Source: Candidatus Accumulibacter conexus (GTDB lineage Bacteria; Pseudomonadota; Gammaproteobacteria; Burkholderiales; Rhodocyclaceae). Taken from it: a stretch of 64,000 nucleotides of DNA. Within the stretch, counting starts at the first letter, position 1. Each line of letters begins with the position of its first letter. The position numbers and the translations under genes were made by a program. The notes beneath the pieces are model-generated. The model was not told the DNA's origin. It searched no databases and saw nothing but the letters and a program-made list of their open reading frames with translations. Location of the stretch: the NCBI GenBank assembly GCA_017592775.1, contig JAGFNJ010000009.1:1-64000 (forward strand), read 5' to 3'. Shown piece after piece: positions 1 through 9,501 of the stretch.

Positions 1-124
1 CCGCCCCATCCGTTTGGCATCGCGTCTGTGATCACCTCAAGCGGATTCTCGCTGGTATCGAGGAGCCACCAACGCATCGGTTGCTGGGAAATTATGCGGA
101 TGGAGTCGGCTAACTGCGGTTTTT
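1..124. other. Unidentified sequence replacing the 3' end of mrpA
   Basis: On the minus strand the coding match to MrpA stops at about position 125. The sequence to the left is unrelated to that family and no longer looks like coding DNA of the neighbours. It could be one end of an insertion sequence or a rearrangement junction. No transposase is visible because the window ends here, so the element cannot be named. Confidence 0.4.
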
Positions 125-2298
125 AGGATGATCACATTCACGACGTTGCGGCCATGCGCCGCCGGCACACTCTGTGCCCCGAAGAAGTCCGACAGCTGCG
201 GGTCGAACGGCAGGCCTGCCGCCAGCAGCAGCAAGCCCGTCAGGCCGAGGCTGAAGGTGAGCGCCACGAGTAGCGCCAGCGGCCGCCAGCGCGCTTCGCT
301 GACCGCGACCTGCAATGGCGTTGGCATCCCGCGCAGCCGGCGCAGGACCGTGGCGGCGACGACGACGAAGACGGTCTCGACGGCGAACTGGGTGAGTGCC
401 AGGTCGGCGGCGCCGGTGAACAGGAACAGCAGCGCGCTGCCGTAGCCGACGAGGCCGCTGACCAGCAGCAGGACCAGATGATCGCGCACGAGCAGGGCGG
501 CCAGTGCGCCGGCGGCGATCAGCAGCGAGCAGCCGACGATCGGCAGCGGCAGGGTTTCGACCGCCGGCAGGTCGAGGCTCGGTCGACCGATGACGAGCGC
601 CGCCAGCAGGGCGAGGGTCACGGCGCCGGCCAGCGTCAGCAGGTAGCCCGGCAACACTCCGTGCTGCAGACGCCGCGTCAGCCAGGCCGCCAACTTGGGC
701 ACGAACTTCAGCTTGCGCCAGTACCAGCTCTCCGGCCCGATCTCATCGAGTTCCCTCGCCCGGTCGAGCAGCGTGCGCAGGCGGTCCCAGCCGAGGTAGA
801 TGAGGATGCCGAAACCGAGGGTGGCGAGGCTCGCCTCGGCCACCGGCCAGGCGTCGTAGGAGGAGTCGACCTGCAGCGGGTCGAAGGTCGGCGCCATCGC
901 CTGCGCCGCGGCGCCGAGCAGAGGGTCGACGAGGGTCGGCCGCAGTCCGAAGAGCACGGCAAGGGCGACCAGCAGCAGCGGTGGCAGCAGCATCGGCAGC
1001 GGCGCCTCGTGCGGATGCGTCGTGCGATCGGCGGTGTCGCGTCCCCAGAAGATGTGGATCGCCGCCACCGCCGCCACCGCCACCGAAATGCTGCCGACGA
1101 ACAGCGTTGCGTGGCTGACGAGCGCGAAGACGCCTGCTTCGACCTTGGCGAGCGTCATCGCGTCCTTGGCGACGAAACCGAATGACAGCGGCAGCCCGGC
1201 CATCGACAGCGCGGCCAGGAGGGCGGCAGTGGCGGTCCATGGCAGGTGGCGGCGCATGCCGGTCAGGCGGTCGATGTCGCGCGTGCCGGCGCCGTGGTCG
1301 AGGTTGCCGGCGACGAAGAACAACGGCGCCTTGTACAGTGCGTGGGCAAAGAACAGGGCGGCGACGGCGAGTGCGGCGCCGTGGCCGGGCAGGCCGACGA
1401 GCATCGTCAGCGTGCCGAGGGTGGCCACCGTCGACCACGCCAGGATGCGCTTCAGGTCGCGCTCGCGCACCGTCTGCACGGCGGCGAGGACGGCGGTGAG
1501 GGTGCCGATGCCGACCAGCGAGTACTCCCAGAACAGGAGATCGCTGAACGCCGCATCGAGTCGCGCCAGCAGATAGATGCCGAGCTTGACCAGGGTCGCC
1601 GAATGCAGGAAGGCGCTGACCGGTGTCGGCGCCGCCATCGCGTTCGGCAGCCAGAAGTGGAACGGAAACTGCGCCGACTTGCTGAAAGCACCGACGAAGA
1701 GCAGCGTCAGCGCGGCCGGCAGGCGCGCATCGTCGGCCATGGACGGTGCGGCGGCGATCAGTTCCCGCAGCGAGTAACTGCCGCCAATCCCGGCCAGCAG
1801 GATGATCCCGGCAAGCAGGAACAGCCCGCCCGCGCCGGTGATCAGCAACGCCTGCTGCGCCGACTTGCGGCTGCTCTCGCGCGCGTGGTCGAAGCCGACG
1901 AGGAGGAACGACAGGACGCTCGTCAGTTCCCAGAAGACGAAGAGCACCAGCAGATGATCGCTGCAGACGGCGCCGATCATCGCCAGCATGAACAGCAGCA
2001 GCAGCGCGAAGACCCGCCAGCGCCGCGCGTCGCCGGCAAGATAGCCGGCGCCGTACACTGCGACCAGCGTACCGATGCCGGTGATGAGCAACAGGAACTG
2101 CGCCGAGAGCCCGTCCACGTACAAAGCGAAGTGCACGTCGAGCGCCGGAATCCACGGCCAGGACACGCTCCACGGCAGCGGTACGCTGATCAGTCCGCCG
2201 ACCAGCAGGACGAACAGGCTCGCCGGAACGAGCGCCAGCGGCAGCGCCGGCGCGCCCGTTGCACGCTGCGCCGGCGCGTCCGCGGTGGCTGCGCTCAT
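37..2298 (-). CDS. mrpA: Mrp/Mnh-type cation/H+ antiporter subunit A, 3' truncated
   Basis: Large inner-membrane subunit of the multisubunit Na+(K+)/H+ antiporter, related to NuoL/ND5. The protein is almost entirely hydrophobic helices. The ion-translocating core at about residues 100-400 carries typical motifs such as FVFWELTSVLSFLLVGFDH and FPFHFWLPNAMAAPTPV. A second hydrophobic block at about 560-710 is the MrpA-specific C-terminal region. The conserved GRNVVNVI stretch is reached at about residue 720, but family members then continue with a VDFR-type segment and further helices. Here 31 unrelated residues follow and a stop at 37. Subunits B-G would lie further left and are not in the window. 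The start lies 4 nt after the stop of the upstream exchanger gene, so the two are probably cotranscribed. It is probably a disrupted gene; function is doubtful without the missing end. Confidence 0.85.
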   Translation of the reverse strand: MSAATADAPAQRATGAPALPLALVPASLFVLLVGGLISVPLPWSVSWPWIPALDVHFALYVDGLSAQFLLLITGIGTLVAVYGAGYLAGDARRWRVFALLLLFMLAMIGAVCSDHLLVLFVFWELTSVLSFLLVGFDHARESSRKSAQQALLITGAGGLFLLAGIILLAGIGGSYSLRELIAAAPSMADDARLPAALTLLFVGAFSKSAQFPFHFWLPNAMAAPTPVSAFLHSATLVKLGIYLLARLDAAFSDLLFWEYSLVGIGTLTAVLAAVQTVRERDLKRILAWSTVATLGTLTMLVGLPGHGAALAVAALFFAHALYKAPLFFVAGNLDHGAGTRDIDRLTGMRRHLPWTATAALLAALSMAGLPLSFGFVAKDAMTLAKVEAGVFALVSHATLFVGSISVAVAAVAAIHIFWGRDTADRTTHPHEAPLPMLLPPLLLVALAVLFGLRPTLVDPLLGAAAQAMAPTFDPLQVDSSYDAWPVAEASLATLGFGILIYLGWDRLRTLLDRARELDEIGPESWYWRKLKFVPKLAAWLTRRLQHGVLPGYLLTLAGAVTLALLAALVIGRPSLDLPAVETLPLPIVGCSLLIAAGALAALLVRDHLVLLLVSGLVGYGSALLFLFTGAADLALTQFAVETVFVVVAATVLRRLRGMPTPLQVAVSEARWRPLALLVALTFSLGLTGLLLLAAGLPFDPQLSDFFGAQSVPAAHGRNVVNVIILKTAVSRLHPHNFPATDALVAPRYQRESA

Positions 2299-2302
2299 GT
2301 TT

Positions 2303-3388
2303 TCATGGCGCGCCGCTGCGCGCCCGCCATTCGCGCCAGGCGACGACGCCCAGCGTCACCGCGGTCAGCGGCAGGGCGAAGCCGAGCATGACGCTGCCGT
2401 AGGTGGCGGTTGCCGCGTGCTGCTGCGCCGCGAGCAGCAGCCAGGCGGTGTAGGCGACGTAGTAGGCGAGGAAGAGCGCGCCTTCCCAGCGCGCGATCAG
2501 GTGGCCGCTGAAGAAGATCGGCAGGCAGGCGAGGGCGACGGCGATCATCACCGGCAGGTCGAAGGCGATCATTGCCGCGCCCACCGGCAGCCCGGCCGGT
2601 GCCAGCAGGCCGGAAAGACCGAGGACGCCGAGCAGGTTGAAGGTGTTGCTGCCGATGACGTTGCCGACGGCGATGTCGCGTTCGCCGCGCAGCGTGGCAA
2701 TGAGCGACGTCGCGACTTCGGGCAGCGAGGTGCCGGCGGCGACGATGGTCAGGCCGATCACCATTTCGCTCAGACCGAGGATGCGGGCAAAGCTCACCGC
2801 GGCATCGACCAGCCAGCCGGCGCCGATGACCAGCAGCACCAGCCCGCCGGCGATCAGCAGCAGTTGCACGCTCCAGTGCCGGTCCCAGTCGGACGCGTCG
2901 CCGGAAACCGTCTGCTCGCCGTAGCCCGCCTGCGTCTCGCGGCTCTCGCGGCGACTCTGCCGCACCAGGAACACCGTGTAGGCCAGCAGCAGGCCGAAGA
3001 GCAACCCGCCGTCGAGGCGCCCGATCTCGCCGTCGAGCGCCAGCGCCAGGACGAGCAGCGAGGCGCCGATCATGATCGGCACTTCCTGCCGGATCAGTTG
3101 CGGCGCGACCACCAGCGGCGTGATCAGCGCCGACACGCCGAGGATGAAGAGGACATTGAAGATGTTGCTGCCGACGACATTGCCGAGCGCGATGTCCACC
3201 TGGCCGGCGAAGGACGAGCGCAGCGAGACGGCGAACTCGGGCGCACTGGTACCGAAAGCGACGACCGTGAGGCCGACGACGAGCGACGAAATGCCGAATG
3301 ACAGCGCCAGTTTCGAGGCGCCACGGACCAGAAGCTGGGCGCCGGCGACCAGCGCCGCGAGGCCGAGGACGAAGAACAGAAGCATCAT
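2303..3388 (-). CDS. CaCA-family Na+/Ca2+ (cation) exchanger, YrbG-like
   Basis: Inner-membrane exchanger of 361 residues, a normal length for the bacterial YrbG/CaCA family, predicted to move Ca2+ or a similar cation against Na+ or H+. The two inverted alpha repeats are clear. The first has VVAFGTSAPEFAVS followed by GNVVGSNIFNVLFILG at about residues 43-82. The second has VAAGTSLPEVATSL followed by GNVIGSNTFNLLGVLG at about 217-250. These acidic and Asn residues form the cation-binding site in the family. It is the first gene of a minus-strand pair with mrpA (4 nt apart), suggesting a small ion-homeostasis operon. No promoter could be recognised upstream. Confidence 0.9.
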   Translation of the reverse strand: MMLLFFVLGLAALVAGAQLLVRGASKLALSFGISSLVVGLTVVAFGTSAPEFAVSLRSSFAGQVDIALGNVVGSNIFNVLFILGVSALITPLVVAPQLIRQEVPIMIGASLLVLALALDGEIGRLDGGLLFGLLLAYTVFLVRQSRRESRETQAGYGEQTVSGDASDWDRHWSVQLLLIAGGLVLLVIGAGWLVDAAVSFARILGLSEMVIGLTIVAAGTSLPEVATSLIATLRGERDIAVGNVIGSNTFNLLGVLGLSGLLAPAGLPVGAAMIAFDLPVMIAVALACLPIFFSGHLIARWEGALFLAYYVAYTAWLLLAAQQHAATATYGSVMLGFALPLTAVTLGVVAWREWRARSGAP

Positions 3389-4079
3389 GTGCCGATTTCC
3401 ATGTTGTTTGGGGCATTCCGTCGGCCACCTGGCCGCGGGTTGTGCCGGCGCTCGTGTCGCTGGCCCAAGTCATGGGGCCACGCTGCTCGCCGCTGCCCGG
3501 ATCGTACGCGCACTGACGGCTGCCGTGGGCAAAGGTTCCTGCTTTCGCCGTCGATCACCGATTCACCCGCAACAACGCCCGAGCCGGCGATCCGCCGCAG
3601 CGCGTACACGGGGCCGGCGCGCGGCGTTCCGCCAGGACCGCCCGCCGGCGTCGCCGGAGACGGCGGCAAGCCTTGCCGGCACGCACCGCGTGCCCTCGCC
3701 ACGGCTGCGGGCACGCAACATCCGGCACCACCCGGGCAGCGGCCGATGGAGCCATTTCCGCAATGAATCAGGTCGGGCATTGTAGACTGTGGGCGGGATG
3801 GGGTGTCCGGTGACCACTGCCGGGGGGCGGTTTCATGAATTTCCCGGGACACTCCGGTCGATGAATCGATATCGAGGTGTGACTTAGCGCACGGCCTTTT
3901 CGAGGGGAACGATGGAACATATGACGCATTGGATCGACACGCAGAATCTTCTTGCGCAGGCTTGCCAAAGCCTGGTTTCCGCCGGCGTACAGGGACGGGC
4001 GAATAATGGACGCCAGCTCCGTGCCAGTGAATCCGGAGGTGGCCTTGGAAGATTATCGTGGACGAGGCGGCTGGTATTG
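3389..4079. other. Divergent intergenic region upstream of the EPS locus
   Basis: Lies between the divergently transcribed exchanger gene and epsL. Apart from the palindromic box at 3877-3892 I see no conserved gene. A start codon at 3912, preceded by GAGGGG, is in frame with epsL and would add 56 residues ahead of its signal peptide; I treat 3912-4079 as leader sequence. Confidence 0.5.
3877..3892 (+). promoter_or_regulatory. Palindromic box GTGTGACTTAGCGCAC, copy 1
   Basis: A 16-bp element with GTG-N-G and C-N-CAC ends, resembling the TGTGA-N6-TCACA layout of CRP/FNR-family sites. It lies about 190 nt before the preferred epsL start and 20 nt before the alternative start at 3912. The identical 16-mer occurs at 18350-18365, also within the EPS locus in front of a gene group. 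The shared position suggests an operator for the locus; the regulator is unknown. Confidence 0.4.
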
Positions 4080-5273
4080 ATGAAGACTTCCTGGGGAAAG
4101 ATTCTGAGCATGATTTCCTGTTGCGCCCTGCTTCAACCGTCGCCGCTGTGGGCGGATGCGGGCGATGTGTTCAACCTGAGTGCGGGTGTTTCCGTGCTGT
4201 CGGATGACAACCTCTTCCGGCTGCCGTCATCGGCCGACCCGCAGTCGGAAACGATCACGACGACGACGGTTGGTCTCAACCTGGACAAGGCGATCGGTCT
4301 GCAGCGCGTCATCGCCAACGTCAAGGTGATCGACTACCGCTACCAGCGCAACGATTACCTCGACTTCCTGGCGCTCAACTACGACGCCAAGTGGCTGTGG
4401 GCCGCGGGCACACGGTGGACGGGCGAGTTTGCATTCCAGCGCAGCCAGTTGCCCAACGACTATGCCAACGACCGTACCCTTGGCCGGAGGAACGTGCAGA
4501 TTTACCTGCTCAACCGCTTCGAGACCAACTACTGGTTCCATTCGAGCTGGGCAGCCGTCGCCGGCGTGCTGCGGACGAGCCTGGAGAACCAGGTTCCGAC
4601 CAGCGCGGACGGAGACTACGAGGCCGACGGCTACAACGTCGGCCTGCGTTACCTGGGCGCCTCCGGCAACTCGTTGACCGCACGTGCCATACACCTCGAG
4701 GGGAACTACTCGAACCGGCCGTTCAACAGCGTCTTCCAGTTCGACAACGGTTTCACGCAGGACAACTACCAGCTCGACTTTTCGTGGCGCGTGAGTGGAT
4801 TGAGCCAGATTCGCGGGCGCATCGAGTATCTCGACCGCGAGTATCAGCATTTCTCGCAACGCGATTATTCCGGGGTGGCGGCAAACCTGCAGTACGCCTA
4901 TGCGATCAGTGGCAAGAGCACGCTGACGCTGGCCTATGTCCGGGCTCTCGAGGCCTATCAGCAGCTCACCACCAGCTATTATGTCCTCGACGATGTGGCG
5001 TTGTCCGCGCAGTGGCTGGCAACGAGCAAGGTCACCGTCAATGGTCTCCTGGGTTATGGGCGTCAGGATTATCGTGGCGCGATCATCCCGCTGCCGGCCG
5101 GTGTCCCGCAACGCGAAGACAGCACCGGACGACTCGCTTTCGATGTCGCTTACCAGGCAGCGCGCTGGATCCAGTTCAAGGCTGGCGTGACCCTGCAGAA
5201 GCGCAACTCGAATTACGACATCTATGAGTACCGGGACCGCACCGCTTTCGTGTCTGCCACCCTGCAATATTGA
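4080..5273 (+). CDS. epsL: EpsL-like outer-membrane beta-barrel protein of the XrtB exopolysaccharide locus
   Basis: Matches the XrtB/PEP-CTERM-associated EpsL family, thought to be an outer-membrane barrel used in polysaccharide secretion. From the start at 4080 the protein begins MKTSWGKILSMISCCALL and has a cleavable signal peptide ending near PLWADA. The rest is rich in alternating aromatic/polar strands and ends with an aromatic C-terminus (VSATLQY), as outer-membrane barrels do. An upstream in-frame ATG at 3912 has a better ribosome site but would bury the signal peptide behind 56 polar residues; I therefore prefer 4080. First gene of the epsL-D-E-F-G-xrtB-epsI series; the stop is 36 nt before epsD. 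Confidence 0.85.
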   Translation: MKTSWGKILSMISCCALLQPSPLWADAGDVFNLSAGVSVLSDDNLFRLPSSADPQSETITTTTVGLNLDKAIGLQRVIANVKVIDYRYQRNDYLDFLALNYDAKWLWAAGTRWTGEFAFQRSQLPNDYANDRTLGRRNVQIYLLNRFETNYWFHSSWAAVAGVLRTSLENQVPTSADGDYEADGYNVGLRYLGASGNSLTARAIHLEGNYSNRPFNSVFQFDNGFTQDNYQLDFSWRVSGLSQIRGRIEYLDREYQHFSQRDYSGVAANLQYAYAISGKSTLTLAYVRALEAYQQLTTSYYVLDDVALSAQWLATSKVTVNGLLGYGRQDYRGAIIPLPAGVPQREDSTGRLAFDVAYQAARWIQFKAGVTLQKRNSNYDIYEYRDRTAFVSATLQY

Positions 5274-5309
5274 AGCCAGTCGACACCTCCCATCATCAGT
5301 TCTGAAAGG

Positions 5310-6233
5310 ATGCACGTGAACGCCCCGAAAACGATCCTCACCCTGCTTGTCTCGGCGCTCGCCATCACTGCCTGCGGCGACGGCTCATCGGAAAAGAAGG
5401 CCGCCACCCAGGTCGCTGCCAAGGTCAATGGCGGCGAGGTTTCCGTGCACCAGATCAACTTCGTCCTGCAGCACACGCCGTCGATTCCGGCGGACCAGGT
5501 TGACAGCGCCAGGCGACAGGTTCTCGAAGGGCTGATCGACCAGGAACTGGCGGTGCAGCAGGCGGTCGAGGCAAAGCTCGATCGCACGCCGAACGTCATG
5601 CAGATGCTCGAGGCTTCGCGGCGCGAGGTCCTTGCGCGCGCCTACGTCGAGCAGGCTGGCGGGGGTGGGGCCAAGCCGACGGCAACGGATATCCGGGCCT
5701 ACTACAACGACCATCCCGATCTCTTCGCCAAGCGCAAGGTCTATCGCCTGGAGGAGATCAACTTCGCCGGCACGCCGGAACTCGTCGGCAGGGTGAAGGA
5801 ACAACTGGCCAGGGGCAAGACGTCGGCCGAGGTGCTCGCTGCCCTGCGGGCTGACGGCGTCGTCGTCAGCGGCGGCGTCGCGGTCAAGGCTGCCGAGCAG
5901 ATATCGCTTGACGCCCTGCCACGGCTGGCGACGGCGAAGGAGGGGCAGCCGCAGCTTTTCGAGGACGCTGGCAAGGCAGCGATCGTCACCGTGCTGGCGA
6001 CGAAGTCCGAGCCGATGGAGGAGAGCAGGGCGCTGTCGTACATCGAGACCTACCTCAGCAACAAGCAGAAATCCGAACGTGCAACCGAGGCCATGAAGCA
6101 GTTGCGGGCCAAGGCGAAGATCGAGTACGCCGGTGACTTTGCCGGCAGCAAGCCGGCCGCGCCGGTGGCCGAGAAAGCCGCGCCGACCGCGAACGAAGCG
6201 GTCATCAACAAGGGCGTTGCCGGCCTCAAGTGA
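5310..6233 (+). CDS. epsD: EpsD family peptidyl-prolyl cis-trans isomerase lipoprotein
   Basis: A 307-residue lipoprotein: hydrophobic N-terminus followed by lipobox LAITAC, so the mature protein would begin at Cys22 and be membrane-anchored. The remainder fits the SurA/PpiC-like EpsD family found only in PEP-CTERM exopolysaccharide loci, with a helical chaperone region (about 35-120) and a parvulin-like segment (about 125-250, around ITATDIRAYY-type sequence and KRKVYRLEEINF). It probably helps fold periplasmic or outer-membrane parts of the secretion machine. The C-terminal tail is Ala/Pro/Lys-rich. Fourteen nucleotides separate it from epsE. Confidence 0.88.
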   Translation: MHVNAPKTILTLLVSALAITACGDGSSEKKAATQVAAKVNGGEVSVHQINFVLQHTPSIPADQVDSARRQVLEGLIDQELAVQQAVEAKLDRTPNVMQMLEASRREVLARAYVEQAGGGGAKPTATDIRAYYNDHPDLFAKRKVYRLEEINFAGTPELVGRVKEQLARGKTSAEVLAALRADGVVVSGGVAVKAAEQISLDALPRLATAKEGQPQLFEDAGKAAIVTVLATKSEPMEESRALSYIETYLSNKQKSERATEAMKQLRAKAKIEYAGDFAGSKPAAPVAEKAAPTANEAVINKGVAGLK

Positions 6234-6247
6234 GAAGCGAGACAGCC

Positions 6248-7054
6248 ATGAACCATTGCAAGAAGCTGCTGCTGGGCATTCTCCTGACGCTGAACCTGAT
6301 CGTTGCCGCCCAGGCGCAGGACAGGCAGGCGGACTATCGCCTCGGGGCCGGCGACGCGATCAAGATCAGCGTCTTCCAGAACCCCGACCTGACCGTCGAG
6401 ACACGGGTAGCCGACAGCGGCATCATCACCTATCCGCTGATCGGCGCCGTCCAGCTCGGCGGCAACACCATTCCCGAAGCGGAGAAGGCGATCGCCGACA
6501 AGCTGCGCGAAGGCGGTTTCGTCCAGAAGCCGCAGATCAATATCCTGCTGATCCAGGTCCGCGGCAACCAGGTGTCGGTGCTCGGGCTGGTGAGCCGCCC
6601 CGGGCGCTACCCGATCGAGACCGGCAACACCCGTCTGTCCGACATGCTGGCGACGGCCGGCGGGGCGGTGCCGGGAGGTTCCGACGTCGTCATCCTGTCG
6701 GGCATCCGTGAAGGCAAGCCGTTTCGCCGCGAGATCGACGTTCCCGCGCTGTTCGGCCCCGAGCGTGGCAACGAGGATGTCCTGGTCGCCGGCGGTGACG
6801 TGATCTACGTCCACCGGGCGCCGGTGTTCTACATCTACGGCGAGGTGCAGCGTCCCGGCCCCTACCGCATCGAACGTGACATGACGGTGCTGCAGGCGCT
6901 GGTCCAGGGCGGCGGCCTGACGGTGCGTGGCACCGAGCGCAGCATGCGCATCCATCGCCGCGGCGCGGACGGCAAGGTCGCCGAGATCGCTCCCGAGAAA
7001 TCCGACCTGGTGCGCGCCGATGACGTCATCCAGGTGCAGGAAAGCCTCTTCTGA
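6248..7054 (+). CDS. epsE: EpsE polysaccharide export protein (Wza-like)
   Basis: Periplasmic/outer-membrane polysaccharide export protein of the Wza/BexD class. The start at 6248 (MNHCKKLLLGILLTLNLI) gives a signal peptide ending near AAQAQD; a codon six residues earlier is less likely. The Poly_export domain begins at YRLGAGDAIKISVFQNPDL (about 28-110), followed by two SLBB beta-grasp segments (about 115-165 around VLGLVSRPGRYPIE, and 195-245 around IYGEVQRPGPYRIE). In the family this forms the periplasmic channel for polymer export together with the EpsF/EpsG co-polymerase. Part of the eps operon. Confidence 0.93.
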   Translation: MNHCKKLLLGILLTLNLIVAAQAQDRQADYRLGAGDAIKISVFQNPDLTVETRVADSGIITYPLIGAVQLGGNTIPEAEKAIADKLREGGFVQKPQINILLIQVRGNQVSVLGLVSRPGRYPIETGNTRLSDMLATAGGAVPGGSDVVILSGIREGKPFRREIDVPALFGPERGNEDVLVAGGDVIYVHRAPVFYIYGEVQRPGPYRIERDMTVLQALVQGGGLTVRGTERSMRIHRRGADGKVAEIAPEKSDLVRADDVIQVQESLF

Positions 7055-7079
7055 CCATACCGGCGAGCGAAAGACATCC

Positions 7080-8510
7080 ATGACCCTGCATCAACTCCTC
7101 CTGATTCTCTGGGCGCGACGCAAGCCGGCACTGGCCGTTCTCGCCCTGACGGTTCTGGCGACGCTGGTCGTCAGCCTGTTCCTGCCGAAGCAGTACAAGG
7201 CCTCGACGGCGGTGGTCGTCGATGTCAAGTCGCCGGACCCGATCGCCGGCATGGTGCTGCCGGGAATGATGGCTCCTGGCTACATGGCGACGCAGGTCGA
7301 CATCGTCAATAGCGACCGGACCGCACAGCGGGTGGTGAAGCTGTTGCGCATGGATGAGAGCGCACTGGTCCGAGAGCAGTGGCTGGAAGCGACGGAGGGC
7401 AGGGGGGAGATCACCCACTGGCTGGCGGAGCTGCTGCAGAAGAAGCTCAGCGTCCAGCCGTCACGCGAAAGCAACGTCATCAACATCGCTTTCACCGGCC
7501 AGGAGCCGGCCTTCACGGCGGCGGTGGCCAATGCCTTCGCGCAGGCCTACATCGACACGACGATCGAGCTGCGCGTCGAACCGGCCAGGCAGTACGCCGT
7601 CTGGTTCGACAGCCAGGTCAAGGCACAGCGCGAGCGGCTGGAGGCAGCGCAGAAGGCGCTTTCCGATTTCCAGCAGGAGAGCGGCATCATCGCCACCGAT
7701 GAGCGGCTGGACTACGAAATGCAGAAGTACAACGAACTCTCGTCTCAGCTCACGCAAGCCGAGTCGCAGGGAACCGATTCTGCCAGCAAGCAGAAGTTCG
7801 GCAGCTCGGACACGCTGCAGGAAGTGATGACCAACCCGTTGATCAACCAGTTGAAGGCCGATGTCGCGCGCCTGGAATCGCGACTGAAGGAGCTGTCGGG
7901 CAACCTCGGCGAGAACCATCCGCAATACCAGCGCACGCTGGCGGAGGTCAGCGAACTCAAGGCGCGGCTGAAGAGCGAGACGGCGAAGGTCACCAGTTCC
8001 ATCGGTACGGCCGGCCGGGTCAGCCAGGCCAAGGAAGTCGAGTTGCAGGCGGCCATCGAGGCACAGCGGAAGAAGGTGCTCGACCTGAAGAAACAGCGCG
8101 ACGAGATCAGCGTGCTGGCACGCGAGGTCGAGACGGCGCAACGCGGTTTCGAAGCGATCGGCCAGCGGATGACGCAGAGCACGCTCGAAGCGCAGTCGCT
8201 GCAGACCAACGTCTCGGTCTTGACGCCGGCTTTCGCTCCGATCGAACCGTCCGGCCCGAAGGTGTTGCTCAACCTGCTCGCCGCCCTCGCTGCTGGCCTG
8301 GTGCTGTCCGTGGCGGTGGCGCTTGGCATGGAGCTGGCGCAGCCGCGAATCCGTTCGGCTGCCGATCTGGCGCTGGCGATGTCCGTCCCCGTTCTCGCCG
8401 CGCTGGGCTCGGCGGTCACACCGCCGACCGACGGCAAGTGGCGCATCTGGCGTCGCCTTCGGCTGCGGCGCAGCGGGCGCGGCGTACAACTGAAGGTATC
8501 GGAGGCCTGA
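7080..8510 (+). CDS. epsF: EpsF chain-length determinant (polysaccharide co-polymerase)
   Basis: Wzz-type inner-membrane protein that sets polymer chain length and links the polymerase to the export channel. From the start at 7080 (MTLHQLLLILWARRKPALAV) there is a first transmembrane helix at about 15-37 and a second at about 400-425 near LLNLLAALAAGLVLSVAVAL. A long periplasmic coiled-coil region of Glu/Gln/Arg-rich helices (about 150-370) lies between them. This is the standard layout of the EpsF subfamily paired with EpsG. The gene follows epsE by 25 nt and precedes epsG by 6 nt, so the two co-polymerase components are cotranscribed. Confidence 0.92.
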   Translation: MTLHQLLLILWARRKPALAVLALTVLATLVVSLFLPKQYKASTAVVVDVKSPDPIAGMVLPGMMAPGYMATQVDIVNSDRTAQRVVKLLRMDESALVREQWLEATEGRGEITHWLAELLQKKLSVQPSRESNVINIAFTGQEPAFTAAVANAFAQAYIDTTIELRVEPARQYAVWFDSQVKAQRERLEAAQKALSDFQQESGIIATDERLDYEMQKYNELSSQLTQAESQGTDSASKQKFGSSDTLQEVMTNPLINQLKADVARLESRLKELSGNLGENHPQYQRTLAEVSELKARLKSETAKVTSSIGTAGRVSQAKEVELQAAIEAQRKKVLDLKKQRDEISVLAREVETAQRGFEAIGQRMTQSTLEAQSLQTNVSVLTPAFAPIEPSGPKVLLNLLAALAAGLVLSVAVALGMELAQPRIRSAADLALAMSVPVLAALGSAVTPPTDGKWRIWRRLRLRRSGRGVQLKVSEA

Positions 8511-8516
8511 CCCGCG

Positions 8517-9386
8517 ATGAACGCCATGACCGAACAACTCCACAGCGGTGCCGGACCGTCGATCGGTGCCATCCTGATCGACAGCGGCCGGTTGACGATC
8601 GATGCCGCCGAACGGATCCTGCGCCTGCAGCAGGAACAGGGAATGCGCTTCGGTGACGCGGCGCTGCAGCTTGGCCTGCTCGACGAGGACGACATCCAGC
8701 AGGTGCTATCCCGTCAGTATGACTACACCTACCTCATGCCCGACGATGACAGCATCGGCAAGGAGGTCGTGGCAGCCTTCAAGCCGTTCAGTCCGGTCGT
8801 CGAGCAACTGCGCGTCCTGCGCAGCCAGTTGCTGCTGCGCTGGTTCGACGTCGACGCCGGCGGCCGGGCGCTGGCGGTTCTCAGTCCCGATGCCGGTGAG
8901 GGCCGCAGCTTTGTCGCCGCCAACCTGGCGGTGGTCTTCTCGCAGCTCGGCCAGCGGACCCTGCTGGTCGATGCCGATCTGCGCCGCCCCTGCCAGCACC
9001 GGCTCTTCCGGATATCCGACAAGCTCGGCCTGTCGAGCATTCTCGCCGGCCGCGCCGAAATGGCCGAGTGCATCAGCCGCATCCCGCGTCTGAAGGATCT
9101 GTCGCTGCTGCCGGCCGGAGCGGTTCCTCCGAATCCACAGGAACTGCTGAGCCGGCCGCAGTTCGGCGCGCTCATCGGCACGCTCTGCGGCCACTACGAT
9201 GTGGTCATCGTAGACACCCCACCGGCAGCCAGGACCGCCGATCACCAGGCCGTTGCCAGTCGAACCCGGGGGGCGATCGTCGTCGCCCGCAGGCACCGCA
9301 GCTCGGCGCAGCGCCTGCAGGCGCTCGTCCGTTCATTGCAGGACGGCGGCACGGTGGTGGTCGGCTCGGTCCTCAACCAGGGGTAG
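8517..9386 (+). CDS. epsG: EpsG-type tyrosine-kinase-like ATPase
   Basis: Cytoplasmic BY-kinase-like partner of EpsF, 289 residues. An N-terminal GspE/EpsE-N-like segment (about 15-75, GAILIDSGRLT...GLLDEDDIQQVL) precedes the ATPase domain. The Walker A region reads SPDAGEGRSFVAANLA, with Arg where most P-loops have Lys. Walker A' is LLVDADLRRP and Walker B is VVIVDTPP. A C-terminal tyrosine cluster, used for autophosphorylation in Wzc, is not visible: the protein ends soon after VVVGSVLNQG. In this family the ATPase is thought to regulate assembly of the polymerase/co-polymerase complex. Confidence 0.9.
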   Translation: MNAMTEQLHSGAGPSIGAILIDSGRLTIDAAERILRLQQEQGMRFGDAALQLGLLDEDDIQQVLSRQYDYTYLMPDDDSIGKEVVAAFKPFSPVVEQLRVLRSQLLLRWFDVDAGGRALAVLSPDAGEGRSFVAANLAVVFSQLGQRTLLVDADLRRPCQHRLFRISDKLGLSSILAGRAEMAECISRIPRLKDLSLLPAGAVPPNPQELLSRPQFGALIGTLCGHYDVVIVDTPPAARTADHQAVASRTRGAIVVARRHRSSAQRLQALVRSLQDGGTVVVGSVLNQG

Positions 9387-9501
9387 AGCGAATGTCTGCC
9401 TGCCAATTCCTCGCCCGACGGCAGCGACCAGCCTGCAGGAGTGCCCGCGCGGCTGCGTTGCCGCGGGCTGCGGCCGCAGGCGCACCGTGAGTGGCGGCGA
9501 C

